From Gerris lacustris (lineage: Eukaryota; Arthropoda; Insecta; Hemiptera; Gerridae): 64,000 bases of DNA. Below the pieces are notes generated by a model. That model was not told where the DNA came from. It made no database searches and saw only the letters and a list, made by a program, of their open reading frames with translations. Positions 33,764 to 43,904 of the stretch are shown here, piece after piece. The stretch lies in the NCBI GenBank assembly GCA_951217055.1, contig OX578280.1, positions 60,273,633 through 60,337,632 of the forward strand, given 5' to 3'. The position numbers were made by a program, and so were the translations under genes. Position 1 is the stretch's first letter; every line of letters begins with the position of its first letter.

Positions 33764-33790
33764 TTTCAGCCTTTTGAAGGCCATTATCAG
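33764..33790 (-). ncRNA. Hammerhead ribozyme-like core (one substitution)
   Basis: The minus strand reads CTGATAA, a stem-loop TGGCCTTCAAAAGGCT, then GAAA. The consensus is CUGANGA-stem II-GAAA; the invariant G is A here, so this copy is predicted inactive. Confidence 0.5.
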
Positions 33791-33817
33791 CGCCTGCTTT
33801 GCTTAGGCACTGATGCA

Positions 33818-33844
33818 CTGATGATGGCCTTTTGAAGGCTGAAA
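33818..33844 (+). ncRNA. Hammerhead ribozyme-like core (intact consensus)
   Basis: The plus strand reads CTGATGA, then stem II TGGCCTTTTGAAGGCT, then GAAA, matching CUGANGA-stem-GAAA exactly. Stems I and III and the cleavage site could not be drawn with confidence. Penelope-like elements are known to carry minimal hammerheads of this kind. Confidence 0.6.
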
Positions 33845-34204
33845 GCTGCTTTGATATTAAAGACATTTTAATTTATTGGATAGAAATTTTGTGTGTTATT
33901 CCTTTAACTTCCATCTATTCATTAGACACTGGAAACAGGCTTAACTTTTAACTCGTCTACTTTTAATAAGCTTCAAGAAGATGGACTTACCTATCAAATT
34001 GATACTGGTAGTTCTAACAATTCTCTCTGGAGTTACACTAAAAACAAAAAACAATTTAAAGGCAAGTGTGGCATGCTCTGTGACTTTGGAAATGCCAGTA
34101 AGCAGATTGATATTGTCATAATTCTATTTATATTAGACATTATTGGATTTAAATTAAGTTTTACTGGGTGAATGAGAATGTTTTGTCGGAACTTATCTTA
34201 CCAT

Positions 34205-34800
34205 TTTGCTTCCGAGCTTACCGGAGGTAACGGAAGCTATGTAATCGTTCTGAAGAACGACACATTTTTAGGTCTCCGATTTCAAAAATTCCAAGACAGA
34301 AATCCATTTTAGACATCATTTTTCCGTGTCTGTTTGCCGGTCGGTCTTTCGTTCAATCTTTGCAAACCAACGTATCTTAAAAACTACACGTCCAATTTTA
34401 ATGAAATTTGGGTGGTTGGACATAATTAGCCCATTGTTGGTCCCATATAAGTTTCAACTTTCTACGCTTATTTGTTTCTCTTCCACATGCGCACAAACAT
34501 ACATTAATTTACACCTATAGCTTCAAAAGTACTTATCTGATTTGTGTGAAACTTTTGTAGTTTATCGAAAGTAGCCCGCAGATAGCCCCAGATTACTTTG
34601 AAGCGTCTGCGCTCTTTAACTTTTGCTTAATTGATACTTTAATTCAAGTAAAATATCAAAACAATTTTGACAGGTTTGAAAAACAGAGGGAAACAATTAA
34701 ACAAATTAGACAATAATGGTTTGTAAAAGCATAAAATCAATAAAATACGTGGATAGGATGCGAGGAAGCTATGTGCAACACTAATTGGCAGTCTATTTTT
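34205..34800 (+). mobile_element. TE1, near full-length copy
   Basis: Starts TTCCGAGCTTACCGGAGGTA and ends AGCTATGTGCAACACTAATT and GGCAGTCTA. Internal order: TCTGAAGAACGACAC, AAATCCATTTTAGACATC, the GTCTGTTTGCCGG tract, GGTTGGACATAATTAGCCCA, CACATGCGCACAAACATAC, then ATATCAAAACAATTTTGAC. It collinearly matches 25565-26152. No protein is encoded. Confidence 0.82.
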
Positions 34801-35066
34801 TAATCGTTCTAGTAATTGAACCAATACGTTAGTAGTTAAAAGCCGGCTTTGTGCAATATATTTATTCATACTGGAGATACGTCTTTCTGTAATCCCGATA
34901 TTGATATCATTTATGAGATTATTGATCCTGAGCAATATAATCTTATATGAATTCATTGTAAGGCTCCTGACCAAAAATTATATAAATAGCAACGCTGATG
35001 AAAATAGAACTGCGAAAAATTCATTTATATTTGTTAGATATAGGAGCGTCTATGAGGTCATCTTAA
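34801..35066. other. No gene recognised
   Basis: Ordinary AT-rich sequence between TE1 and the fold-back. Confidence 0.45.
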
Positions 35067-35331
35067 AGGAATAACAAATCGTCTCTCTACATAACTTGAA
35101 ACTGGTTTATTAAACAAAGCAGCTTTCAACCTTTATGAGGAATCAGTGCCAATTGAGAAAGAAATTGAGTTACATTAATAAAAAAGAATTACTGATAATT
35201 GAATCAATTTCATGTCGGTGATCGACTTACGTAACTCAATTTCTTTCTCAATCGGCACTGATGATGGCCTTATGAAGGCGAGTTTCAAACCAGTTTCAAT
35301 TTACGTGGAGAGACAAATTGTGATATTCCTT
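35067..35331. mobile_element. Fold-back element with degenerate hammerhead-like motifs
   Basis: Arms of ~97 bases (35067-35165 and 35234-35331) are inverted copies; CAATTTCTTTCTCAAT appears in both orientations. The right arm has CTGATGA plus stem II (35258-35279), then GAGT in place of GAAA. The left arm, minus strand, keeps GAAA (35124-35127) but its CTGATGA is damaged (35141-35146). Sequence around the motif (GCAGCTTTCAACC) is the same family as 33.8 kb. Confidence 0.75.
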
Positions 35332-35870
35332 TATTTATATTTGTTTAAAAAACATTTAATATAACTTGACGCTATGGGATAGTGTCTGTACAGTATTAAA
35401 TACTGTAATTAGATTCAACAGGTGCTAGCAATACCTAAGTATTACTGAATAACAAAGGTAATTAGTCCCTCTAATTTGTCAACGCTTCGAAGACCTTTAA
35501 TTACATTGTAAAGTAAAAGGGCACTGAGTATCTTCTTTCTTAGTTATCATTTGTTTTAATGTTAAAAGGGTTTTTATGGTTAACAGAACGAAAAGATTTA
35601 AATCTTAAACGCTTTTAGTTCCTTGCCTTAAATCTCCTCATTTTATTTGATTTTAAAAATGCCCTTAATTAAAACTTTAATTAAAATGAATCTTCCCCTA
35701 ATTTCCTAATTGATTTGAATGGGTTAGGACTTTTCCCGTAATTTCTATTAAACAATTACGAAAGAAACAAATATTTCGGCTAATCTGCAGTGATCCGCTT
35801 GGCGGCACAATTTTGCTTGATTTCTACACGTAAGAGATTCTATCCCTTTGTAAAATCAGTACATTTGTAA
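35332..35870. other. No gene recognised
   Basis: AT-rich, no motif. Confidence 0.5.
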
Positions 35871-36045
35871 GATTTATACATTCGAGTGATTATATCTACC
35901 TACCTATATGATTTATACATTCGAGTCATTATATCAACCTACCTATAAGATTTATACATTTGACTGTTTATATCTACTTACCTATAAGATTTATACATTT
36001 GAGTGATTATATCTACCTATATGATTTATGCATTTGAGTGATTAA
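35871..36045 (+). repeat. 39-bp tandem repeat, about 4.5 units
   Basis: Unit GATTTATACATTCGAGTGAT then TATATCTACCTACCTATAT. Later units vary at TCGAG/TTGAG and one lacks a CTAC step. Confidence 0.85.
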
Positions 36046-36759
36046 TATTCCTTTTTCAAAACAATAAACTCGAGCGAGGCTCCCCGTTTTTCTTCAAGGT
36101 GGCTGGATAACTGTAGTTTCACCAATATTTCTACTTGCGTATACAAGATACAAGAGATGAACTAATTCTCTTATTATGAACTCCGTTTGCAAATAAGTTT
36201 AAATATATTTAAGTCTGATAATCCTACATTAGGTACATGATGAAATGTGCATAACTAAATGTATTTGATTAAAATAAGCGTTTATTCTGGTCATATACAC
36301 AAAATATAGTGATATTTGTTTTACCTCGGTCAGCAAGTTTTTCAGGGTTCTCTGTTCTGCATTCGTGTAGTTCATATTCAATTATCCGCATTCCTTTAAT
36401 GCTATTTGTCATGCTATTAGATTTGTTCTTATTTATTCTAACTTATTATTATTTCAACCTGTTTCTTCGCAATTTACATTTAAACCATAATTATGGTTCA
36501 TAAATTATCTTATTTCAACTCTCTCTTCCACCCACTATACCTACACAAATATTTTTTTTAATTATAGACCACTAAATAATATAGTATATTTATATTATTA
36601 TTTTACTTAAATTTGTCCAGTCATTTTAGGTTTAAAAAAATTGGAGCTGATTTTTTTTTTTTCTTTCTTTCTTTTTAATCGCTTCATTTTGACGTTCTGA
36701 TAAACAAAAATATTGGCTACGAGATCGTGGACGCGTTTATAGATATTTAAGGGCAAAGG
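36046..36759. other. No gene recognised
   Basis: A poly(T) tract lies near 36650-36670. The 64-codon frame at 36309 is not supported. Confidence 0.45.
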
Positions 36760-37240
36760 TCAACAAATTGGGTTATTTGCGAATCTCTCTCTTCCTATGC
36801 CTCGGATACCAACGAAGGTGGTTATCAAAATTAAAGGTAACAAAATTTCCCCCAAAAAAATTGTCTCGTTCATTTTTTACAATGGACGATCCGTCGCCAC
36901 ACCACTTTTTACGTATTTTTAAGAATATCTTGCTTCCTATGGCTCGGGGACAAAATAAGGTGATTATCAAAAAGCAAGATTATTAAATTTCCCACAAAAA
37001 AGGTCTCATTCATTATTTACGTCAACGAACGGTTTAGCAAGAACGTAGTTTACTATTACTTGCATAGTGTTTGTTTTTGCACGACTTTTAACGTATTTGT
37101 TTTTTAATATCTCGCTTCCTTTGGCTCGGAGATCAATTGAGGATCAGATCAAAATTGAAGAATATAAAATTTCACACAAGAAACGTTATGTTCATTTGTG
37201 ACGTACAACGAACCGTTTTGATAATTAAGTGCTCCGAAGT
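36760..37240 (+). repeat. Diverged tandem repeat (three ~160-base units)
   Basis: Each unit has a CGCTTCCTTTGGCTCGG-like block (near 36790, 36928 and 37106), then a long A-rich step and (G)TCTCATTCATT-like sequence. Units differ by indels, so this is an old array. Confidence 0.55.
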
Positions 37241-37410
37241 TTTCGCACAAGGAGACTGTTTTAGTGCGGAGGCTTGCGTGGGTTGACTCTTTGTTTCTAG
37301 TGAAATCCGCATCACAAAGGTTTTGAAGTCCGACGTTTCAATATATACATACTGACAACTTTAGATAAGAACGGCGTATTAATACTGGCTTTTTGGAACG
37401 TAGAGTGTAC

Positions 37411-37548
37411 CTGAATTTCCCGGGGGTTCCTTCAGTCGGGATGATACAATCGGGCAGGTGGAGCCTTCATCGGTGTTTCTTTGTCGAGCAGGTGATGTTG
37501 AAGACGGGAAGTGACTGTGGCGTGCGTCGCCTCTTGCATTCTGCTTGA
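37411..37548 (-). mobile_element. Penelope-like element fragment
   Basis: It matches 45801-45955: CTGAATTTCCCGG, then TTCCT(T/A)CAGTCGGG, ATCGGGCAGG, TTTCTTTGTCGAG and GGGAAGTGACTGTG occur in the same order. The strand is assigned from the coding strand of the 46-kb copy. Confidence 0.65.
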
Positions 37549-37799
37549 TCCGGCTAGATATCAGATATCTATTAAGTGTTTTTGTGAAATTTATTTATTT
37601 CTGTTTCCATTTAATTATTAGTAACATAATATTACTGCAACTATTATTATATATTCTAATAAGTGCATTATTTATAAGATTGTTATGAAAAGAAAATCCC
37701 AGAGGACAAAGTGTGGTTTTAGGAATATAATCTTAAAATAATTAATATAAAAATGCCATTTTTCAAAACTGGTCTTATTTTCAACCTTTTTTTTTTTTT

Positions 37800-38275
37800 T
37801 TTTTTTCGTTTCTGTATTCTTCACCTTAGTTGTATCTATGTGCAAAATTTGGGCAAGATTGAATGACGGTAAGTGGTTCAAAATTGGAGTAATAGGTGTG
37901 CGATGAAACTTAAAAAGCAAATAAATTTGACGCCATTTTATTTTTATTTTTTGTTTTTTTGGTTTCTGTATTCTTCACCTTAGTTGTATCTATGTACAAA
38001 ATTTGGGGAAGATTGAATGACGGTAAGTGGTTCAAAATTGGGGTAATAGGAGTGCGATGAAACTTAAAAAGCAAATAAATTTGACGCCATTTTGTTTTTA
38101 TTTTTTGTTTTTTTGGTTTCTGTATTCTTCACCTTAGTTGTATCTATGTGCAAAATTTGGGGAAGATTGAATCACGGGAAGGGGTTCAAAATTGGGGAAA
38201 CGGAAATGTGCGATGAAACTTACAAAGCAAAGAAATATAAGACCAGTAATAAAAAGCTGAGTAGGTGTAAGTTTC
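37800..38275 (+). repeat. 154-bp tandem repeat, three units
   Basis: TTTCTGTATTCTTCACCTTA starts at 37809, 37963 and 38117. Each unit ends AAAAAGCAAATAAATTTGAC and a T-rich step. The third unit diverges after GGTTCAAAATTGGGG. Confidence 0.9.
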
Positions 38276-38814
38276 TCTAAATCCGGAGAAAACTGGTAGA
38301 TTTTCAAGTCTTTGGAAGGGAACGAACTCTTTGGTATAAGTCCTAAGCCTTTTTGGTCTTACAATCATACCTCCTTGTTCATGAGAGCTAACAGTGATTG
38401 TTTCTTCTTATTTTCAGTCGGAATGCTGGTAAATTGTTCTTAAAAAGAACTAGAATGAAAGAGCGAATAAGGAAAAGGCAAAGGAAGAAGGGATCTTTTA
38501 TAAGGTATAATTTAATAAAGCTAATACAGGGCTCGTGCAGCGGAGAGAAGAAGAGGTTATAGTAGATAGAGGCTTAGAGGAAGGAGTTGCTGTACTATCA
38601 GGTATAGAAGCTACACAGCGGGCCAGTAACCATTCAGCACTGATCTTTGCTTACTAGCTTGTTCAGCATCAATGTTTTCTCATCATCTTTTGGCAATATG
38701 AAGATTTATCATGAGGAAATTGTTTATAATTTCTTTTATTCCAAATAGTCTTTGCAGTTTTCTTGCTTTCACTTTAAATATTCTCAATTCTTGCCTAACA
38801 AAGTTTGCGAATTA
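38276..38814. other. No gene recognised
   Basis: No motif, and no second copy in this window. Confidence 0.5.
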
Positions 38815-39310
38815 GTGTGAAACATAGCTTCCTCGCGTCCTAGTTCGTATATCATTATTTTAAATCTGTCGAAATTATTTTGATTGCCTAAAGTAGCGGA
38901 AGCTGTTACATACTAAAGAACAAACATTATTTATGACTCCCATTTCAAAAATTCAAAGACAGAAATCCGTTTGACATCAGTGAACAATTTTGGTTCCGTG
39001 TCTGTCTGTCTCTCAATTTTTGCGAAACTACATATCTTAAAAACAATGTGTCCGATATTAATGAAATTTGTATGGTAGGTCATAATTAGCCCATTGTTGG
39101 TCCCATAAAAGTTTTAACCTTCTGCGTCCATTTGTTTTCCTTAAACATACACACTAACATACATTTATTTATACCTGTATCTCTAAAAGCACCCATTGAT
39201 TTGTATGGAATTTGGATTGTTTGTCGAATGTAGACCGTAGATAGCAACAGATTAATTTTAACCGCCTACGCTCTTTAACTTTGGCTTTATTTGATACTTT
39301 TATTTATGTA
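38815..39310 (+). mobile_element. TE1 head piece preceded by an inverted TE1 tail
   Basis: 38815-38880 holds the TE1 3' end on the minus strand (CATAGCTTCCTCGCGTCC). From about 38885 a plus-strand TE1 runs through GTCTGTCTGTC and GGTAGGTCATAATTAGCCCA to the point where TE2 interrupts it. It resumes after 40212. Confidence 0.7.
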
Positions 39311-39316
39311 AAAAAT

Positions 39317-40206
39317 GCGTGTGGTGTCGCGGGACACCCGGTAGGAACGAAGTTCCTTACATTTTTCATTAAATATAAATGATAAAATAACACTGATAAG
39401 TACTTATACATGGCGGAGTTAAGAGACAAAATTAAAAGTAACGAACTGTTTGCACCTAGCAGAATTATGGAAACAAGAAGCATTATTGTATCATTAAGGC
39501 AAGCGTCTTACAATAAATATGTATTGAATATTGAGAAAAATGTTAATCATGATGAGTTTATAGTTAAAGAGTATGTTTGTAGTATATAGCCTGAGGGGGG
39601 AAAACCGTTTTCTACCTTCCCGGCCTACTAATTTAAAATATTAAAAAATATATCTCTTCCCTACTCAAAAACGTCTGCTTGTATCAGGTAGAAATTTTAC
39701 GTGCCTGTTTCAATTGTACATTAGACGATGTGTAAGAAGATTTATTAAAATCGTTACTTTATAGAACGTATGATATCTATCGGTAAAAACGTTGTTTTCT
39801 TTTTTTAAAACGTTTTGGTGTGCTTTAATAAATTTAGCGATCTTTTTCACTTCATAGCAGTGTCGGTGTTCATTTTACTAAAAACATTTATTTATTAAAG
39901 TTGTTTGTCTCATTGAATAGATGAAGTTAGACATTTTTCCCATCCTAAAATTCCAATTTTAAATTTAAAGTTTAAGTTTACGCTAGCGTTGCGCGTGAAC
40001 GCTTGAGTGGATAACGATGTCCAATAATCTCAGCCTGGGCATTAATAAAATGAACATGGGTACCAAATTTCAATTCACTCGATCATCTTTTACTCAAGTT
40101 ATCGTCATCGGTAGATTTCGTGACGCTTGGTTTTGTGACGGTGATTTTAGTCGTTTTGTTTGGATTCACGCCAGGGCCCCAGCACGGCCATAAGGAACTT
40201 CGTTCC
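39317..40206 (+). mobile_element. TE2, full-length copy (890 bp) inserted in TE1
   Basis: It is flanked by AAAAAT at 39311-39316 and 40207-40212, and the TE1 sentence continues across the gap. GGAACGAAGTTCCTTA (39344-39359) is repeated inverted as TAAGGAACTTCGTTCC (40191-40206). The left end adds a hairpin GGTGTC-GCGG-GACACC (39323-39338) before the GGAAC-GAA-GTTCC hairpin. The body shares long stretches with 52.3-53.1 kb, 62.4-63.1 kb (reverse) and 2.0-2.3 kb. Confidence 0.82.
39410..39589 (+). CDS. Small frame inside TE2 (59 codons), unknown function
   Basis: Reads MAELRDKIKSNELFAPSR and on through SYNKYVLNIEKNVNHDEF to TAG. The 52.35-kb TE2 copy retains SNKYVLNIEKK in a corresponding frame, so part of it predates the split of the copies. 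No family was recognised. It may be the truncated start of a transposase frame or may be non-coding. Confidence 0.3.
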   Translation: MAELRDKIKSNELFAPSRIMETRSIIVSLRQASYNKYVLNIEKNVNHDEFIVKEYVCSI

Positions 40207-40237
40207 AAAAATCAAAACAATTTTTACGTATTAAAAT

Positions 40238-40670
40238 AGTCTGTCAATTAGTGTGGCACATTGCTTCCTCGCTCCTATTTCTTGTACTTTAATGATTTTA
40301 TCCTTTTATTTTTTTATTTTTATTTAGTCCCTAACAACCTATTATTGTCAAATGTATTTAATTTTCCCTCGTTTTGTAAATCTGTCGAAATTGTTTTGTT
40401 TTTTTACCTAAATTAAAGTATCACTTTAGTACTATTTAAAGAGCACAGACGGTTGAAATTATGCAGGGTCTATCTACGAGCTATGTTTGAAAAACCTTCT
40501 AAATTTCAGTACTTAGAAGATATATGTGTAAATAAATGTATGTTTGTGTGCATGTGGAAGAGAAACAAATTGGCTCAGAAAGTTTAAACTTATATGGAAC
40601 CAACAATTATGATCTACCATAATACTTTCATTAAAATCGGACGAGCAGTTTAAATGTGGTTATTGGAATT
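40238..40670 (-). mobile_element. TE1 copy, inverted
   Basis: Begins with the TE1 3' end (CTGTCAATTAGTGTGGCACA) and runs backwards through GCACAGACGGTTGAAATT, ATGTATGTTTGTGTGCATGT and AATCGGACGAGCAGTTT. With 38885-39310 it forms a head-to-head TE1 pair around TE2. Confidence 0.7.
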
Positions 40671-41332
40671 GCTGTCAGAAAATATAGATTGTTGAAGTTG
40701 AAAATGGTTTATTGGAATTTTTTGATATGAGAATATTTGAGTGTAAAACTCAATTATCCGATTGGCATACACTGATATTTCCACTTTGAGGCTTTACTGG
40801 TATTTGATGGAGAAATTATTTTTATTAGCTGAGGATTTCCTTTGAAAACAAGTTAACATTCTCTCTTCCTTTTTTTAATTTAATTTTTACACAAAACTGA
40901 CATGTTTGGGCTTTAGGCACTGAACATTTGTTAGTGGTATAATGTATAAACAGAATTTTTTATTTATTTCCTCATTGAAAATCATACAGGAGGGATCTCT
41001 AAATAAAATACTGGAGTTGATATCATTTCATATGGAGTTTCATAGTCCGTGTGATGTTTTTCGAATGATTTTATTTAAGGCAAGTAAAAATTTTGCTACA
41101 AATGCTTTAGCAAATACAGTGTAAAACTCGATGATAAATAAATAAACTATTAAGTTCGTTTTTATCTTTCGAAAAAAAAACTACCAGTTAAAATAATATC
41201 GGTCCTTCAATAAAACTAATTATGGTCATTTTAGAATTTTTGATATTCGTGATAAACTGTAAATATTAATGTTTTCAACCACTATAATAATTGCAGGGCT
41301 ATGTCGTTATAGGATGTATTCATATAATATAG
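40671..41332. other. No gene recognised
   Basis: A 60-codon frame at 40942-41124 has no signature; the sequence is AT-rich. Confidence 0.45.
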
Positions 41333-41344
41333 TATTAAATATTC

Positions 41345-41883
41345 TACACAATTTGTGAGAGACACCAAGGGATGTGCCACGCAAGCGTGACCCATAGGAA
41401 CTGTTCCAACATCCGACATTGCGTCATTAAGATGTTGGCTCGGCATTACGCCATGTCCTGCATCGTTTCGTCGCGTCCGACTCATCAGGGGCCCGACGAT
41501 GCCCACCCAACTCTGGACCTATACTAGATCAAGAAGATCAGATTTAGGACTTATCAGAGACGAGCGTGCTCTCATACCGCCATTCTTGCTTGGCTGGCAA
41601 AACACATCAACAATGTAATACCGTGTTTTTGCACACTGCAATAGGCTACACAATTTGTGTGAGGCACTAAGGGATGTGCCACGCAAGCGTGACCCATAGG
41701 AACTGTTCCAACATCGACGAAACGATGCAGGACATGGCGTAATGCCGAGCCAACATCTTAATGACGCAATGTCGGATGTTGGAACAGTTCCTATGGGTCA
41801 CGCTTGCGTGGCACATCCCTTGGTGTCTCTCACAAATTGTGTAGCCTATTGCAGTGTGCAAAAACACGTTATTACATTGTTGA
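41345..41883. mobile_element. Long inverted-repeat element with 12-bp flanking direct repeats
   Basis: TATTAAATATTC occurs at 41333-41344 and 41884-41895. Two nested inverted pairs exist: 41345-41473 against 41713-41847, and 41607-41712 against 41777-41883. Arms share GATGTGCCACGCAAGCGTGA and CAACATCTTAATGACGCAAT with very few differences. The insert is richer in G+C than its surroundings. Open frames on both strands here are palindrome artefacts. Confidence 0.8.
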
Positions 41884-41924
41884 TATTAAATATTCATAGG
41901 TTTTGGTTGATGCTTTTTTTTTTT

Positions 41925-42524
41925 TTTTTCTCATATAATAAAGAGACTGTATTGTGATGGCGCGAAAATTCGATTTAGAGATTTTGATGGATTTACACGT
42001 TTTGAGGTCCCCTGAGTCCAAAAAAGTGGTTTTTAAAAAATGTCTGTCCGTCGTCTGTCGTCTGTCTGTGCAGACGCGTGGAGCCTAAACTACTGGGCCG
42101 ATTTTAACTAAATTTTGCATGCGGCATGCATGTCCAGAAAAGTCACACCCCGAGGCGAAATCAAGAATTTAATTTTAGCCCTAAATTTGGTGGCACTACA
42201 ACTACCCCCAAATACTATGAAAAAACATGAAAAAGAATTATTTCTCGAAAACGTTTCCGAAGATAGTGATTAAAAAATTCTATAATGTAGTCAGTTTAAA
42301 TACGAATCTAACAATATAAACCGTTTTCCCGGGAAAAATCTAGTTCCTGAGAAAATAGCTTTTAACGCGGACGGAGAAAGGCCGGGTTAGATTCCCTGCC
42401 GATGAGAAGCTATTTTTATGATAAATTTTGATGTAATCTTCAATAATAATTAAATGTACCTACGAAAACTCGAAAAACTAATAAATAGAAAACACTGGGC
42501 TAAGTAACTCATGTATGAGAAAGT
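41925..42524 (+). mobile_element. TE3, near full-length copy
   Basis: Left end TTTTCTCATATAATAAAGAG, right end TATGAGAAAGTA (42513-42524), inverted to the TE3 start TACTTTCTCATA. Internal order: GATGGCGCGAAAATTCG, the GTCTGTCCGTCGTCTG tract, GGAGCCTAAACTACTGGGCC, CCCCGAGGCGAAATCAAG, the AAACGTTTCCGA block, CCCGGGAAAAATCTAG, and a tRNA-like B box at 42385-42395 (GGTTAGATTCC). No transposase. Confidence 0.72.
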
Positions 42525-42554
42525 ATATCTGAGTTATCCCGGACCGATTTTTGT

Positions 42555-43041
42555 TTCCTAGATTACTGAACGGATTTACTGAAGGTAGTAATTTACCTAG
42601 TTTACTGAACGGATTTACTGAAGGTAGTAGTTTACCTAGTTTACTGAACGGATTTACTGAAGGTAGCAGTTTATCTAGTTTACTGAACGGATTTACTGAA
42701 GGTAGTAGTTTACCTAGTTTACTGAACGGATTTACTGAAGGTAGTAGTTTACCTAGTTTACTGAACGGATTTACTGAAGGTAGTAATTTACCTAGTTTAC
42801 TGAACGGATTTACTGAAGGTAGTAGTTTACCTAGTTTACTGAACGGATTTACTGAAGGTAGCAGTTTATCTAGTTTACTGAACGGATTTACTGAAGGTAG
42901 TAGTTTACCTAGTTTACTGAACGGATTTACGGAAGGTAGTAGTTTACCTAGTTTACTGAACGGATTTACTGAAGGTAGTAGTTTACCTAGTTTACTGAAC
43001 GGATTTACTGAAGGTAGTAGTTTACCTAGTTTACTGAACGG
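42555..43041 (+). repeat. 39-bp minisatellite, about 12 units
   Basis: Unit CTGAACGGATTTACTGAAGG then TAGTAGTTTACCTAGTTTA. Since 39 is a multiple of three, all frames free of stops stay open, giving 13-residue peptide repeats on both strands (LNGFTEGSSLPSL on plus, VNPFSKLGKLLPS on minus). I do not regard these as genes. Variants: AGT/AGC, CC/TC, AGTAAT. Confidence 0.95.
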
Positions 43042-43200
43042 TAGGATTGTGATAATTCTGAAGAACAACATTATTTTTATATTTCCGAATTAAAAAATAT
43101 CTTAGACTGAAATTTATTTTAGACATCAAGGAACCTTTGTTCCGGTGTTTTTTATCTGTCGGTCAAACTTTTTATGTCTCTTACTTTTTTTAAAGAAAAG
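43042..43200 (+). mobile_element. TE1 5' part following the minisatellite
   Basis: GATAATTCTGAAGAAC, then TAGACTGAAATTTATTTTAG, ACATCAAGGAACC and TTATCTGTCGGTC reproduce the TE1 order after its terminus. Confidence 0.6.
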
Positions 43201-43763
43201 AAAAAAAAGATAAGTTAATATTAGTAAGATTATTTTTATAACAAACATACTTTTACCGGCATTCGTTTATTATTGGCATTTTTAATGCTTTCTTCTATAT
43301 ATTGAGGGCAATAATCATTTAATAATGAGTAGAAAAGCGTACATTTTTTAAAAATGACTGATTAAAGATGTACCATGGTGACGGGGATCGAATCGGGATC
43401 CCTGCATTTACACTGCATTGCTCTAACTCTAACCAATGAGGAACATTATTTAAAGATATATTTTTTATATGAAATTTATAAATTATACTTTACAACTACC
43501 AGACATTTTTAAAAATAAATGTATTTTTAAATAAAATAAAATTAATTTTTAATTTAATTTTAGTTCTAGTAATATAAGGAATTATTGTTTAGCTATAAGT
43601 AGTTGAAAAACAAAAATGTTATACCTAACACCATAGCTTTACTGGGTTCAGCCATGGATCTCAACTTCGTATATCTTATCTTGGTTTCTTCCGCAATCCT
43701 TTTGCCCACACAGCCCTAGTCTACCCTCACCTTGTACAGTTAGTCTGCATTTATTATAAAAAT
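43201..43763. other. Intergenic, with a tRNA-like remnant at 43376-43440 (minus)
   Basis: On the minus strand TTGGTTAGAGTTAGAGCAAT followed by GATCCCGATTCGATCCCCG resembles a tRNA D-arm/A box and T-arm/B box. It is not a full cloverleaf, so I read it as a SINE or tRNA-derived relic. No gene otherwise. Confidence 0.35.
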
Positions 43764-43904
43764 ATGGGTGAAGAAGCTAAAAGATTGATTCTTAATAAAC
43801 TGGAAAAGAAGAAAAGTACTTTCTTTCTTCGTGCACAACATATGTTCGATTTAATTCCTAATTTACAAACGCAAGAATCTGCACGCTCGAATATTTGTTA
43901 TTAA
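43764..43904 (+). pseudogene. Possible Gag N-terminus remnant (46 codons)
   Basis: An ATG opens MGEEAKRLILNKLEKKK, then FLRAQHMFDLIPNLQT, ending at TAA. The charged start and the (F)L.RAQ...D..P.L.T pattern recall the opening of BEL/Pao-type Gag proteins, but the fragment is short and nothing downstream continues it. Confidence 0.3.

Larger units (their letters stand above)
33734..33876. mobile_element. Inverted pair of hammerhead-ribozyme-like motifs inside the Gypsy remnant
   Basis: Arms of about 60 bases (33734-33793 and 33816-33876) are inverted copies. Each contains a hammerhead-type core, annotated separately. The outer ends are rich in TTAAATTAAAATG-type sequence. The arrangement resembles the inverted pseudo-LTR pairs left by Penelope-like elements. 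Confidence 0.7.
33056..34115 (+). pseudogene. Decayed Ty3/Gypsy gag-protease remnant
   Basis: About 33059-33250 reads QKAEEYMVRHGPVKYKLNSL, then LGSLKDSLINSAI and IRQKLVDE, the C-terminal capsid pattern (LRnL...c..g.LkDsLIrdrIv.Gi....lreklL.e). A one-base shift continues as DLEIARQESQPLKDIL. Near 33450-33520 a degenerate zinc-knuckle region remains (CKKKWRYAQKC). At 33542-33710 comes SDSDSSLFVGAVNL and EQWLINVKPSGINLTF, the lead-in to protease. About 33960-34110 gives LTYQIDTGSSNNSLWS, keeping the DTG of the aspartic protease. An inverted-repeat insertion (33734-33876) splits gag-side from protease. RT, RNase H and integrase are absent. Confidence 0.7.

Noticed and set aside
41282..41957. Three open frames with shared peptides on both strands
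   Set aside because: They are mirror translations of the inverted-repeat element, not proteins.
42478..43093. Long open frames on both strands (about 197 and 180 codons) over the 39-bp array
   Set aside because: The period is a multiple of three with no stop in the unit, so openness is automatic. The peptides are pure unit translations and flanks are TE1.
43376..43440. tRNA gene on the minus strand
   Set aside because: D- and T-arm-like blocks exist but spacing and stems do not form a complete tRNA; kept only as a relic.
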